From positions 124,001 through 188,000 of the forward strand of contig CP136498.1 in NCBI GenBank assembly GCA_032768795.1: a DNA stretch of 64,000 nt, written 5' to 3'. Under the pieces are notes generated by a model, which saw only the letters and a list, made by a program, of their open reading frames with translations, was not told the origin of the DNA and did no database searches. A program made the translations under genes and the position numbers. The DNA comes from Tremella fuciformis. Taxonomy: Eukaryota > Basidiomycota > Tremellomycetes > Tremellales > Tremellaceae. Positions within the stretch are counted from its first letter, which is position 1, and every line of letters starts with the position of its first letter. Below, in pieces: positions 30,240 to 41,922 of the stretch.

Positions 30240-30385
30240 GGTTATGAGCCTGAATCGCATCCGATTCGCCTGCCGACAAGTGACCCAATAGAGCTCGACG
30301 CGCTCTTTCACGAGGTACCCTCGGATTTTCGGTAGCTTCAGCGGTTCACCCGCAATCGCCTTTGCCAAATACTCGGTTTCCGGCT
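30240..30385 (+). promoter_or_regulatory. N7 primer site and first 146 bases of the leader
   Basis: Begins GGTTATGAGCC and follows the B leader until GGTTTCCGGCT, where N8 begins. In intact B copies the next bases are ACCCTCC; these are absent from the rest of N7. Confidence 0.9.
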
Positions 30386-30538
30386 TGTCGGATGGATAAG
30401 AAATGCATAGAGACAGTTCCCTGCTCACAGAGCAGGAAAAGCGAAGCTACAAGAGTTTTCTTATGTAATAGGAAAGGTATAAAGCGATGTGGCAGTGTGG
30501 CAGTGTGGCACAGATCAGTATTGCTCACAATTCTGACA
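30386..30538 (-). repeat. 3' LTR of N8 (153 bp, type E)
   Basis: Plus strand TGTCGGATGGATAAG...AATTCTGACA, matching the LTRs of N12 and N13. Confidence 0.96.
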
Positions 30539-30545
30539 CTCCCAC

Positions 30546-32539
30546 TCAATCTGATCTTTGCTGAACTCCAAGTAACTCCCTCAGCCTGTTGAATACCTCT
30601 GCTGGGAGCGCCTTGGTGAGGAGATCTGCCATGTTCTCAGCTGATGGGACATGTGATAGGGTCACTGTGTTGTCCTCCACCTTCTCCCTGACAAATTTGT
30701 GTCTCATGTCAATGTGCTTTGACTTGTCATGGTTGACTGGGTTCTTTGACAAGGCAATTGCTCCATTGTTGTCGTTTAGAATTGGCAATGGCTGTTCCAA
30801 TTCAAGCTGGAGATCACTGAGAAGTTGCCTGAGCCAAATGGCTTGCCTGGTTGCTTCAGAAGAGGCCATGAGCTCTGCTTCTGTGGTAGAAAGCGCCACT
30901 GTATTTTGTCGCCGACTTTTCCAGGCCACAACTCCACCATAGACTTTGAAGATGTAGCCTGTGGTTGATCTCCTGGTGTCTAGATCGCCTCCCCAGTCTG
31001 CATCTGCATAGCCCAGAGCAATTCTGTTTGAGTTCTCTTTGTTGAAGGTCAAACAAAGGTCTGTGGTGCCTCTGATATACCGAAGCAGATGTTTGGCCGC
31101 TTTCCAGTGCTCTGTGTTGTACTTGGAAATATATCTTGACAGCAGAGAGGCTGGAAAGGCAAGATCCGGTCTTGTGATTGTTGAGGCATAGAGAATGGCT
31201 CCCACTGCTTGGGCATATGGGTAATGCTTTGCCTCCTCAAACTCGGTATCTGTGGCTGGAATGGGGCGAAAATTGGTAGGCAGAGGAGTTCTGGCTGGGT
31301 TGCAGTCACTCATACCAAACCGGTCCAAAATTGACTCCAAATAATGTTCTTGACTCATGAACAGCTTGTTTTGAGTCCGATCTCGATGAATATTGAAGCC
31401 TAGGAAATAGGAAACCGGCCCTGAGTCCTTACACTCAAATTCTGAGTTGAGAGCGCTTTTGAAAGCGTCCAAATACTTTCTGTTGTTGCAAGCAATCAAC
31501 TGATCATCCACATGAACTGAGAGCATGAGGAAATTGCCATTTTCGAATTTGTAGTAAAGGCAGGGGTCTGCAGAGGTTGGTTTGAGGCCTTGAGACCGGA
31601 GCCAATGATCTAGAGCTTTGTTGAAACATCTAGGAGACTGCTTGAGACCATAGAGCGATTTTCTGAGTCGCAAAACTTTGCCCGCAGGAATGTTGGAGCC
31701 TTCTGGTGGTTCCATATATATTTCCTCTTCCAAATCGCCATTGAGGAAGGCTGCAATGATGTCTACTTGGTCACACTCCATGTTGAAGTGATTGACCAAG
31801 GCCAGGAAGACTCTGATGGTGTCCTTGTGCGCAACAGAGGCAAATAACTCGTTGAAATCGAGACCTTCAATTTGTGAATAGCCCTTGGCAACAAATCTGG
31901 CCTTGTAGGTTGAAGGTTTACCGGTTTCACCATCGATCTTTCTGGTGTAGACCCATTTTCCTTTGAGGACTCTTTGATTTGAGCGATCCACAACCGCCCA
32001 AACTCGATATTTGTCCATTTTGGCAAGCTCAGAATCCATGCTGGATTTCCAGTGCTCCCACTCGCCAGAATTGCGCGCTTGCAAATATGTTTGAGGTATA
32101 TTTGTTGCGAGCATAGCACAGGCAACATTTGCATCTTGAATCTCGTTCTCAAATTCCTCATCATCTCGCAAATTCAGCTCATCTGATGAGTCTGAGTCGC
32201 TTGAATTATCGCCATTATGCCCCCCTTGCTGCGGTATCGGTGGTGCAGCAGAAGCGCGGCGTTCTGCAGCAATTTGGCGATGATGATCTCTTTCAATGAT
32301 ATTTGGAATTTGTAAATTTTGATTGACGACTTTTTGCTCATTTGCCAAATTCCGAAAGAACCGTTCAATCTGGGGCATTCCGGTTTTTACAGGTGATAGG
32401 GGCATGTATGAAGCATCATTCTGCAAAAGAACAGATTTGTCGGGCTCGATTTGAGGCCGTGACCCTTTAGGTTCCAATTCCGGAATTTCAATTTGCTCAG
32501 AATTGAATTCTGTGTTTGCAAAGATAACATCCCGGCTGA
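30546..32539 (-). pseudogene. N8 gag-pol, residues ~686-1349 (linker, RT, RNase H), chimeric
   Basis: Open from the N9 insertion to the stop at 30548-30546. The linker is type B (VLLQNDASYMPLSP, IQDANVAC), while the RT and RNase H carry type E residues (ALDHWLRSQ, FKSALN, LELEQPLP, RLRELLG). Joined with 37953-40013 minus one GCTGA it gives 4050 coding bases, so the recombinant kept a full frame before N9 entered. Confidence 0.9.
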
Positions 32540-32691
32540 TGTCGGAATTGTGAGCAATCCTGATCTGTGCCACACTGCCACACTGCAACATCGCTTCTAG
32601 CCCTTTCCTATTACATAAGGAAACTCTATAGCGTCGCTTTTCCTGCTCTCTGAGCAGGGAACATGTCTTATGCACTTCATATCATCCGACA
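32540..32691 (+). repeat. 5' LTR of N9 (152 bp, type B)
   Basis: TGTCGGAATTG...ATCATCCGACA, preceded by GCTGA. Confidence 0.97.
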
Positions 32692-33743
32692 GGTTATGAG
32701 CCTGAATCGCATCCGATTCGCCTGCCGACAAGTGACCCAATAGAGCTCGACGCGCTCTTTCACGAGGTACCCTCGGATTTTCGGTAGCTTCAGCGGTTCA
32801 CCCGCAATCGCCTTTGCCAAATACTCGGTTTCCGGCTACCCTCCTCCCTACCTACCATCTCTGTCGCTTCACCTACAAGCGCCAGAAGAACACAGCACTT
32901 TCTCTACAGTGCGAACACACGTCTTACGGCCCCTGAAGAGTCCAGCACTCACAGAAGGCCGGGATAACGGACGTTCACAACTTCAACAATTTCTCGCGAT
33001 CTAGCCACCCGATCGATCTCTCCGTTTTACACAGCACCGTCTGTTGTTGGATCCATCGTCACGGTAAAGCACAGCCCGGCAGCTAGTACCGTTCCCGAGA
33101 TATCGATTTATCAATTTCGGCAAACTGCAAATTTGGAGTTGAGTCTTCCAACACCAGGAAATCGATTTCTCGCCCATTACTCCACCGATCCGCCTGCCGT
33201 TCCCACACAACATAGGGGCCACTACAGGCTATATTTCAGCACCGGCAGAGCACAATCGGCCGACTTGTTCTCGAGTAATTCCATCATTCCTGAAATCGGA
33301 TTTCCGATTTCTCAACATCATTGCTTCTGCCCTATCGCTGGGCGAAATCGCGGCCTGCTGGGCTTGGCAGGTGAAGGCAAACGTCCTGGCCGGTCTAGGT
33401 TACACCGAGGGAGTTCAAGCAAATCCGGACCTGGCTCTGCAGAAATCAAACCTTGGGCCGATTCCCAGGCTTGGTGGAGCACCCAGGAGGTCGTACACCG
33501 TTCCGGTGGCCGCAGAATCCAGTGAAACCTGGTGGGCAGCCTCTGAGCCTTCTGGCAATTCAAGCTGCTCTCGCTTTCAGCTGAGTCTCTCTGAGAGTCT
33601 CATTCAAACTTTTGCGATTGCAGCTGACACCCGGATATTTAAAATCTCTCCTTTGCACACAATATACTTCGCAACGGCCTCTATCATCCCTATCAACAAA
33701 ACCGAATTTGATCGAGCCGTTCTTGAGAAATAATTTTTTGGAA
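32692..33743 (+). promoter_or_regulatory. N9 primer site and ATG-free leader
   Basis: Same as the N6 leader apart from the change at 33634. This is the reference used to measure the deletion in N7. Confidence 0.8.
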
Positions 33744-36700
33744 ATGGAGGAGAGCGAAATCAAAATCAAAGTTGTTACTTTGAAAGGCAGCGATAATTAT
33801 CCTCAATGGGAATCGCATATCGCCACCACCCTCATGGGCAAGGGACTGCTTGCCTGCATCAGAACCGAACCGATTTCGCCAATTTCAGCTGCAGAACAGC
33901 TCAAATTCGATAAGGCCTTTTCCATCATCTTTCAGTCGCTCTCTGAGACCGTCCAAGCCGCCCTGCCAGCCTCAGTCAAAGACTGGACATCGCCCTCACC
34001 CAAGGCTCTTTGGGACGAAATTAAGCGGCAGCATTCAGCCTCAACCGGTGCCAGGCAGGCCGCTTTATTCCAATCGCTTGCCAGAGCTTCAATTATCGAT
34101 GGAGAAGATCCAATGCCGGTCCTAGCAGCCCAACAGAGCGCCCACACCCAGCTGAACAGCTCAGGCGAAATTATATCCGATAAAATCCTTGCATTCTGCA
34201 TGACTCTTGCTCTCCCTGAGTCATATGCAACTACAAAGCAGAATCTCTGGATGCGACAGCCTCTCAGCTCTTCAGAGGTCAAATCGGCAGTCCAGGCTGA
34301 ATATGAGAGGCGGAAAAATTCCGATTCAGCATCAGCTCTTGCTGCAGCAAGGAGACCGGTTCCATTCAAGCCAAATCGCCCCAGAGATATGTCAAAATAC
34401 TGCGATCATCACCGGATTCATGGCCACAGCAATGCAGAATGTCATAATCAACAAAATCGGATCCAGCAGACACAAAGAATTCCACCCAAGGCCGAAATTG
34501 CCTCTGTCAGCCCTGAGACCGATACCGACATTGGGCCAGCATCTGCTTTCAATGCAGTAGCGACCGCATCCGCCTATCATGCAAAATGCGACCGCTATGA
34601 ATTTATTATCGATTCTGGAGCAACACATCACATGTGTAATGATGCTCAAATGCTATCGGATCTGAAACCGGCTCAGAAAATGCAAGTCCGGTTTGGCAAT
34701 TCAGCCCATTTGCCTTGCAACATGACCGGTACCCTCTACATTGCCGGAATCGCTTTTCCAGGCTGTCTATATATTCCTGGGCTTGATCGGAACCTCATTT
34801 CGGTCTCTGCAACTCCACAAGGCCTGGGATGGAAATTTGCGGCCGGAAATGCCCAACTCTGCAGAATGGACACCGGAAATCATCTCCTCACAGCCCCAAA
34901 GCGATCCGGGTTGTATGTATATCAGGAGGCAAGCGCATCAGCCAATATCGCTTCTACAGCTGATATCCAAGACATCCATGAGCGACTTGGCCATCTGAAC
35001 ATATCTGCAATCATGAGAGTCATCAGGAGTGGAAGAATGGGCAATATCGAAATTTCAGCTTCAGATGCAAAGTCATTCCAGTGCCAGAGCTGCATTTTAG
35101 GCAAAACCGGCCGACTTCCATCATTACCAAGCGATGTCAGAGCATCTACACCGCTTGAGATTGTCCACATTGATTTATGGGGCCCTGCCAGAGTACCATC
35201 AATTAATGGAGCTCGATATTTCCTCACTTGTTATGATGATTTCACAAGGAAATCGCATTTATATTTCCTCAAACAGAAATCAGGAGCATTTGAGGCGATT
35301 CAGCAATATATCGCTTTAGTTGAAAGGCAATTGTCTACAAAGGTCAAAACAATCAGATCCGACAATGGTGGTGAATTCTCCTCAAATGAGTGGAAACAAT
35401 TCATGAGGAATCACGGAATTCAGCATATTCAGGTCCCACCAGATGCGCACACTCAAAATGGGCGAGTTGAAAGATTGCACCTCACAATCCTCAATGGAGT
35501 GAGAACAGTCCTTGTTCATTCCGGATTGCCTCAGAATCTATGGGCTGAAGCGGCAAATTATATAGCCTACACTCGAAATCGCACACCCTGTGGGCCAAAG
35601 CAGGAAATACCCGAAGACAAGTGGCAAAATCGAAATTGCCAAATTACACACCTTCAACCATTTGGCTGCAAAGCATTTTTCCGAAATCATACAGAGAAAA
35701 ACAAGCTGGCACCAAGATATCAAGAGGGCATCCTTGTGGGGTATCAGGAGGCCACCAACAATTACCGGATATATTCAAAACAGTCCGGCAGCATCACCAT
35801 CAGCCGGGATGTTATCTTTGCAAACACAGAATTCAATTCTGAGCAAATTGAAATTCCGGAATTGGAACCTAAAGGGTCACGGCCTCAAATCGAGCCCGAC
35901 AAATCTGTTCTTTTGCAGAATGATGCTTCATACATGCCCCTATCACCTGTAAAAACCGGAATGCCCCAGATTGAACGGTTCTTTCGGAATTTGGCAAATG
36001 AGCAAAAAGTCGTCAATCAAAATTTACAAATTCCAAATATCATTGAAAGAGATCATCATCGCCAAATTGCTGCAGAACGCCGCGCTTCTGCTGCACCACC
36101 GATACCGCAGCAAGGGGGGCATAATGGCGATAATTCAAGCGACTCAGACTCATCAGATGAGCTGAATTTGCGAGATGATGAGGAATTTGAGAACGAGATT
36201 CAAGATGCAAATGTTGCCTGTGCTATGCTCGCAACAAATATACCTCAAACATATTTGCAAGCGCGCAATTCTGGCGAGTGGGAGCACTGGAAATCCAGCA
36301 TGGATTCTGAGCTTGCCAAAATGGACAAATATCGAGTTTGGGCGGTTGTGGATCGCTCAAATCAAAGAGTCCTCAAAGGAAAATGGGTCTACACCAGAAA
36401 GATCGATGGTGAAACCGGTAAACCTTCAACCTACAAGGCCAGATTTGTTGCCAAGGGCTATTCACAAATTGAAGGACTCGATTTCAACGAGTTATTTGCC
36501 TCTGTTGCGCACAAGGACACCATCAGAGTCTTCCTGGCCTTGGTCAATCACTTCAACATGGAGTGTGACCAAGTAGACATCATTGCAGCCTTCCTCAATG
36601 GCGATTTGGAAGAGGAAATATATATGGAACCACCAGAAGGCTCCAACATTCCTGCGGGCAAAGTTTTGCGACTCAGAAAATCGCTTTATGGTCTCAAGCA

Positions 36701-37793
36701 GTCTCCTAGATGCTTCAACAAAGCTCTGGACAATTGGCTTCGGTCTCAAGGCCTCAAACCAACCTCTGCAGACCCCTGCCTTTACTACAAATTCGAAAAT
36801 GGCAATTTCCTCATGCTCTCAGTTCATGTGGATGATCAGTTGATTGCTTGCAACAACAGAAAGTATTTGGACGCTTTCAAAATCGCTCTCAACTCAGAAT
36901 TTGAGTGCAAGGACTCAGGGCCGGTTTCCTATTTCCTAGGCTTCAATATTCATCGAGATCGGACACAGAACAAGCTGTTTATGAGTCAAGAACATTATTT
37001 GGAGTCAATTTTGGACCGGTTTGGTATGAGTGACTGCAACCCAGCCAGAACTCCTCTGCCTGCCAGTTTTCGCCCTGTTCCAGCCACAGATACCGAGTTT
37101 GAAGAGGCAAAGCATTACCCATATGCCCAAGCAGTGGGAGCCATTCTTTATGCCTCAACAATTACAAGACCGGATCTCGCTTTTCCAGCTTCTCTGCTAT
37201 CAAGATACATATCCAAATACAACACAGAGCACTGGAAAGCGGCCAAACATCTACTTCGGTACATCAGAGGCACCACAGACCTTTGTTTGACCTTCAACAA
37301 AGAGAATTCAACCAGAATTGCCCTAGGCTATGCAGATGCAGACTGGGGAGGCGATCTAGACACAAGAAGATCGACTACAGGCTATATCTTCAAGGTCTAT
37401 GGTGGAATTGTGGCCTGGAAAAGTCGACGGCAAAATACAGTGGCGCTTTCTACCACAGAAGCAGAGCTCATGGCCTCTTCTGAAGCGACCAGGCAAGCCA
37501 TTTGGCTCAGGCAACTTCTCAGTGATCTTCAGCTTGGTCTGGAGGAGCCCCTGCCAATTCTAAACGACAACAATGGAGCAATTGCCTTGTCAAAGAACCC
37601 AGTCAACCATGACAAGTCCAAGCACATTGACATGAGACACAAGTTTGTCAGGGAGAAGGTGGAGGACAACACAGTGACTCTGTCACATGTCCCATCAGCT
37701 GAGAACATGGCGGATCTCCTCACCAAGGCGCTCCCAGCAGAGGTATTCAACAGGTTGAGGGATCTACTTGGAGTTCAGCAAAGATCAGATTGA
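33744..37793 (+). CDS. Gag-Pol polyprotein of copia element N9, intact (1349 aa)
   Basis: Protein equal to that of N6 (23747-27796) in every stretch compared: same knuckle, protease, integrase, RT and RNase H motifs at the same residues. ATG at 33744, stop TGA at 37791-37793 inside the polypurine tract. As the last element to enter this part of the nest, with unbroken ends and gene, it is among the best candidates for a recently active copy. Confidence 0.97.
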   Translation: MEESEIKIKVVTLKGSDNYPQWESHIATTLMGKGLLACIRTEPISPISAAEQLKFDKAFSIIFQSLSETVQAALPASVKDWTSPSPKALWDEIKRQHSASTGARQAALFQSLARASIIDGEDPMPVLAAQQSAHTQLNSSGEIISDKILAFCMTLALPESYATTKQNLWMRQPLSSSEVKSAVQAEYERRKNSDSASALAAARRPVPFKPNRPRDMSKYCDHHRIHGHSNAECHNQQNRIQQTQRIPPKAEIASVSPETDTDIGPASAFNAVATASAYHAKCDRYEFIIDSGATHHMCNDAQMLSDLKPAQKMQVRFGNSAHLPCNMTGTLYIAGIAFPGCLYIPGLDRNLISVSATPQGLGWKFAAGNAQLCRMDTGNHLLTAPKRSGLYVYQEASASANIASTADIQDIHERLGHLNISAIMRVIRSGRMGNIEISASDAKSFQCQSCILGKTGRLPSLPSDVRASTPLEIVHIDLWGPARVPSINGARYFLTCYDDFTRKSHLYFLKQKSGAFEAIQQYIALVERQLSTKVKTIRSDNGGEFSSNEWKQFMRNHGIQHIQVPPDAHTQNGRVERLHLTILNGVRTVLVHSGLPQNLWAEAANYIAYTRNRTPCGPKQEIPEDKWQNRNCQITHLQPFGCKAFFRNHTEKNKLAPRYQEGILVGYQEATNNYRIYSKQSGSITISRDVIFANTEFNSEQIEIPELEPKGSRPQIEPDKSVLLQNDASYMPLSPVKTGMPQIERFFRNLANEQKVVNQNLQIPNIIERDHHRQIAAERRASAAPPIPQQGGHNGDNSSDSDSSDELNLRDDEEFENEIQDANVACAMLATNIPQTYLQARNSGEWEHWKSSMDSELAKMDKYRVWAVVDRSNQRVLKGKWVYTRKIDGETGKPSTYKARFVAKGYSQIEGLDFNELFASVAHKDTIRVFLALVNHFNMECDQVDIIAAFLNGDLEEEIYMEPPEGSNIPAGKVLRLRKSLYGLKQSPRCFNKALDNWLRSQGLKPTSADPCLYYKFENGNFLMLSVHVDDQLIACNNRKYLDAFKIALNSEFECKDSGPVSYFLGFNIHRDRTQNKLFMSQEHYLESILDRFGMSDCNPARTPLPASFRPVPATDTEFEEAKHYPYAQAVGAILYASTITRPDLAFPASLLSRYISKYNTEHWKAAKHLLRYIRGTTDLCLTFNKENSTRIALGYADADWGGDLDTRRSTTGYIFKVYGGIVAWKSRRQNTVALSTTEAELMASSEATRQAIWLRQLLSDLQLGLEEPLPILNDNNGAIALSKNPVNHDKSKHIDMRHKFVREKVEDNTVTLSHVPSAENMADLLTKALPAEVFNRLRDLLGVQQRSD

Positions 37794-37800
37794 GTGGGAG

Positions 37801-37952
37801 TGTCGGAATTGTGAGCAATCCTGATCTGTGCCACACTGCCACACTGCAACATCGCTTCTAGCCCTTTCCTATTACATAAGGAAACTCTATAGCGTCGCTT
37901 TTCCTGCTCTCTGAGCAGGGAACATGTCTTATGCACTTCATATCATCCGACA
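37801..37952 (+). repeat. 3' LTR of N9 (152 bp, type B)
   Basis: Preceded by GAGTGGGAG, followed by GCTGA. Confidence 0.97.
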
Positions 37953-40013
37953 GCTGATGGTGATGCTGCCGGACTGTTTTGAATATATCCGGTAATTGTT
38001 GGTGGCCTCCTGATACCCCACAAGGATGCCCTCTTGATATCTTGGTGCCAGCTTGTTTTTCTCTGTATGATTTCGGAAAAATGCTTTGCAGCCAAATGGT
38101 TGAAGGTGTGTAATTTGGCAATTTCGATTTTGCCACTTGTCTTCGGGTATTTCCTGCTTTGGCCCACAGGGTGTGCGATTTCGAGTGTAGGCTATATAAT
38201 TTGCCGCTTCAGCCCATAGATTCTGAGGCAATCCGGAATGAACAAGGACTGTTCTCACTCCATTGAGGATTGTGAGGTGCAATCTTTCAACTCGCCCATT
38301 TTGAGTGTGCGCATCTGGTGGGACCTGAATATGCTGAATTCCGTGATTCCTCATGAATTGTTTCCACTCATTTGAGGAGAATTCACCACCATTGTCGGAT
38401 CTGATTGTTTTGACCTTTGTAGACAATTGCCTTTCAACTAAAGCGATATATTGCTGAATCGCCTCAAATGCTCCTGATTTCTGTTTGAGGAAATATAAAT
38501 GCGATTTCCTTGTGAAATCATCATAACAAGTGAGGAAATATCGAGCTCCATTAATTGATGGTACTCTGGCAGGGCCCCATAAATCAATGTGGACAATCTC
38601 AAGCGGTGTAGATGCTCTGACATCGCTTGGTAATGATGGAAGTCGGCCGGTTTTGCCTAAAATGCAGCTCTGGCACTGGAATGACTTTGCATCTGAAGCT
38701 GAAATTTCGATATTGCCCATTCTTCCACTCCTGATGACTCTCATGATTGCAGATATGTTCAGATGGCCAAGTCGCTCATGGATGTCTTGGATATCAGCTG
38801 TAGAAGCGATATTGGCTGATGCGCTTGCCTCCTGATATACATACAACCCGGATCGCTTTGGGGCTGTGAGGAGATGATTTCCGGTGTCCATTCTGCAGAG
38901 TTGGGCATTTCCGGCCGCAAATTTCCATCCCAGGCCTTGTGGAGTTGCAGAGACCGAAATGAGGTTCCGATCAAGCCCAGGAATATATAGACAGCCTGGA
39001 AAAGCGATTCCGGCAATGTAGAGGGTACCGGTCATGTTGCAAGGCAAATGGGCTGAATTGCCAAACCGGACTTGCATTTTCTGAGCCGGTTTCAGATCCG
39101 ATAGCATTTGAGCATCATTACACATGTGATGTGTTGCTCCAGAATCGATAATAAATTCATAGCGGTCGCATTTTGCATGATAGGCGGATGCGGTCGCTAC
39201 TGCATTGAAAGCAGATGCTGGCCCAATGTCGGTATCGGTCTCAGGGCTGACAGAGGCAATTTCGGCCTTGGGTGGAATTCTTTGTGTCTGCTGGATCCGA
39301 TTTTGTTGATTATGACATTCTGCATTGCTGTGGCCATGAATCCGGTGATGATCGCAGTATTTTGACATATCTCTGGGGCGATTTGGCTTGAATGGAACCG
39401 GTCTCCTTGCTGCAGCAAGAGCTGATGCTGAATCGGAATTTTTCCGCCTCTCATATTCAGCCTGGACTGCCGATTTGACCTCTGAAGAGCTGAGAGGCTG
39501 TCGCATCCAGAGATTCTGCTTTGTAGTTGCATATGACTCAGGGAGAGCAAGAGTCATGCAGAATGCAAGGATTTTATCGGATATAATTTCGCCTGAGCTG
39601 TTCAGCTGGGTGTGGGCGCTCTGTTGGGCTGCTAGGACCGGCATTGGATCTTCTCCATCGATAATTGAAGCTCTGGCAAGCGATTGGAATAAAGCGGCCT
39701 GCCTGGCACCGGTTGAGGCTGAATGCTGCCGCTTAATTTCGTCCCAAAGAGCCTTGGGTGAGGGCGATGTCCAGTCTTTGACTGAGGCTGGCAGGGCGGC
39801 TTGGACGGTCTCAGAGAGCGACTGAAAGATGATGGAAAAGGCCTTATCGAATTTGAGCTGTTCTGCAGCTGAAATTGGCGAAATCGGTTCGGTTCTGATG
39901 CAGGCAAGCAGTCCCTTGCCCATGAGGGTGGTGGCGATATGCGATTCCCATTGAGGATAATTATCGCTGCCTTTCAAAGTAACAACTTTGATTTTGATTT
40001 CGCTCTCCTCCAT
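37953..40013 (-). pseudogene. N8 gag-pol, residues 1-~685 (Gag, protease, integrase), type B
   Basis: Start ATG is the complement of 40013-40011. Gag, knuckle CDHHRIHGHSNAEC, protease DSG and the whole integrase core are present and of B type. The frame ends at N9 within SGSITIS, just after the integrase core. Confidence 0.92.
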
Positions 40014-41065
40014 TTCCAAAAAATTATTTCTCAAGAACGGCTCGATCAAATTCGGTTTTGTTGATAGGGATGATAGAGGCCGTTGCGAAGTATATTGTGT
40101 GCAAAGGAGAGATTTTAAATATCCGGGTGTCAGCTGCAATCGCAAAAGTTTGAATGAGACTCTCAGAGAGACTCAGCTGAAAGCGAGAGCAGCTTGAATT
40201 GCCAGAAGGCTCAGAGGCTGCCCACCAGGTTTCACTGGATTCTGCGGCCACCGGAACGGTGTACGACCTCCTGGGTGCTCCACCAAGCCTGGGAATCGGC
40301 CCAAGGTTTGATTTCTGCAGAGCCAGGTCCGGATTTGCTTGAACTCCCTCGGTGTAACCTAGACCGGCCAGGACGTTTGCCTTCACCTGCCAAGCCCAGC
40401 AGGCCGCGATTTCGCCCAGCGATAGGGCAGAAGCAATGATGTTGAGAAATCGGAAATCCGATTTCAGGAATGATGGAATTACTCGAGAACAAGTCGGCCG
40501 ATTGTGCTCTGCCGGTGCTGAAATATAGCCTGTAGTGGCCCCTATGTTGTGTGGGAACGGCAGGCGGATCGGTGGAGTAATGGGCGAGAAATCGATTTCC
40601 TGGTGTTGGAAGACTCAACTCCAAATTTGCAGTTTGCCGAAATTGATAAATCGATATCTCGGGAACGGTACTAGCTGCCGGGCTGTGCTTTACCGTGACG
40701 ATGGATCCAACAACAGACGGTGCTGTGTAAAACGGAGAGATCGATCGGGTGGCTAGATCGCGAGAAATTGTTGAAGTTGTGAACGTCCGTTATCCCGGCC
40801 TTCTGTGAGTGCTGGACTCTTCAGGGGCCGTAAGACGTGTGTTCGCACTGTAGAGAAAGTGCTGTGTTCTTCTGGCGCTTGTAGGTGAAGCGACAGAGAT
40901 GGTAGGTAGGGAGGAGGGTAGCCGGAAACCGAGTATTTGGCAAAGGCGATTGCGGGTGAACCGCTGAAGCTACCGAAAATCCGAGGGTACCTCGTGAAAG
41001 AGCGCGTCGAGCTCTATTGGGTCACTTGTCGGCAGGCGAATCGGATGCGATTCAGGCTCATAACC
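40014..41065 (-). promoter_or_regulatory. N8 leader and primer site (type B)
   Basis: Reverse complement of the N9 leader; primer site at 41055-41065. The gag frame is open upstream to 40145 without an ATG. Confidence 0.8.
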
Positions 41066-41217
41066 TGTCGGATGATATGAAGTGCATAAGACATGTTCCC
41101 TGCTCAGAGAGCAGGAAAAGCGACGCTATAGAGTTTCCTTATGTAATAGGAAAGGGCTAGAAGCGATGTTGCAGTGTGGCAGTGTGGCACAGATCAGGAT
41201 TGCTCACAATTCCGACA
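41066..41217 (-). repeat. 5' LTR of N8 (152 bp, type B)
   Basis: Plus strand TGTCGGATGATATG...AATTCCGACA. It differs in type from the 3' LTR of the same element. TTCAT follows. Confidence 0.96.
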
Positions 41218-41762
41218 TTCATGGCCACAGCAATGCAGAATGTCATAATCAACAAAATCGGATCCAGCAGACACAAAGAATTCCACCCAAGGCCGAAATT
41301 GCCTCTGTCAGCCCTGAGACCGATACCGACATTGGGCCAGCATCTGCTTTCAATGCAGTAGCGACCGCATCCGCCTATCATGCAAAATGCGACCGCTATG
41401 AATTTATTATCGATTCTGGAGCAACACATCACATGTGTAATGATGCTCAAATGCTATCGGATCTGAAACCGGCTCAGAAAATGCAAGTCCGGTTTGGCAA
41501 TTCAGCCCATTTGCCTTGCAACATGACCGGTACCCTCTACATTGCCGGAATCGCTTTTCCAGGCTGTCTATATATTCCTGGGCTTGATCGGAACCTCATT
41601 TCGGTCTCTGCAACTCCACAAGGCCTGGGATGGAAATTTGCGGCCGGAAATGCCCAACTCTGCAGAATGGACACCGGAAATCATCTCCTCACAGCCCCAA
41701 AGCGATCCGGGTTGTATGTATATCAGGAGGCAAGCGCATCAGCCAATATCGCTTCTACAGCT
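41218..41762 (+). pseudogene. N7 gag-pol, residues ~225-406
   Basis: Begins in the middle of the zinc knuckle (TTCATGGCC, codons for IHGH) directly at N8; the first ~224 codons are missing. It contains protease DSG and ends before the integrase zinc finger at N10. The final CAGCT (41758-41762) is the left duplication of N10. Confidence 0.92.
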
Positions 41763-41915
41763 TGTCGGATGAATAAGAAGTGCATAGAGAGAGTTCCCTG
41801 CTCACAGAGCAGGAAAAGCGATGCTATGGATATGAAACACTTCAGGGGAAGTGGGAGAAAGCGATGTGGCAGTGTGGCAGTGTGGCACAGATCAGTATTG
41901 CTCACAATTCCGACA
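41763..41915 (-). repeat. 3' LTR of N10 (153 bp, type C)
   Basis: Type C has an unrelated ~40-base central block (GCTATGGATATGAAACACTT... on the plus strand) in place of the block with the TTTCCT/AGGAAA stem. The new block has its own stem CACTTC/GAAGTG. The rest matches types A and E. Confidence 0.97.
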
Positions 41916-41922
41916 CTCCCAC

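Larger units (their letters stand above)
32540..37952 (+). mobile_element. Copia element N9 (subfamily B), complete and uninterrupted, 5413 bp
   Basis: Target duplication GCTGA at 32535-32539 and 37953-37957. LTRs 32540-32691 and 37801-37952 appear identical. It lies in opposite sense within N8 and is the innermost level of the nest. Its body equals N6 except for the few differences I could find, for example C at 23637 against G at 33634. Confidence 0.98.
30386..41217 (-). mobile_element. Chimeric copia element N8: type E 3' half joined to type B 5' half, split by N9
   Basis: Left (3') LTR 30386-30538 is type E, right (5') LTR 41066-41217 is type B; a fresh insertion would have two equal LTRs. 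The flanking five bases do not match: CGGCT at left, TTCAT at right. Body outside N9: 30386-32539 and 37958-41217, together 5414 bp, one element long. The pol part is type E up to a diagnostic base at 31863 and type B from 32085 onwards. The simplest reading is recombination between two minus-strand insertions in N7, with loss of everything between. Confidence 0.85.
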
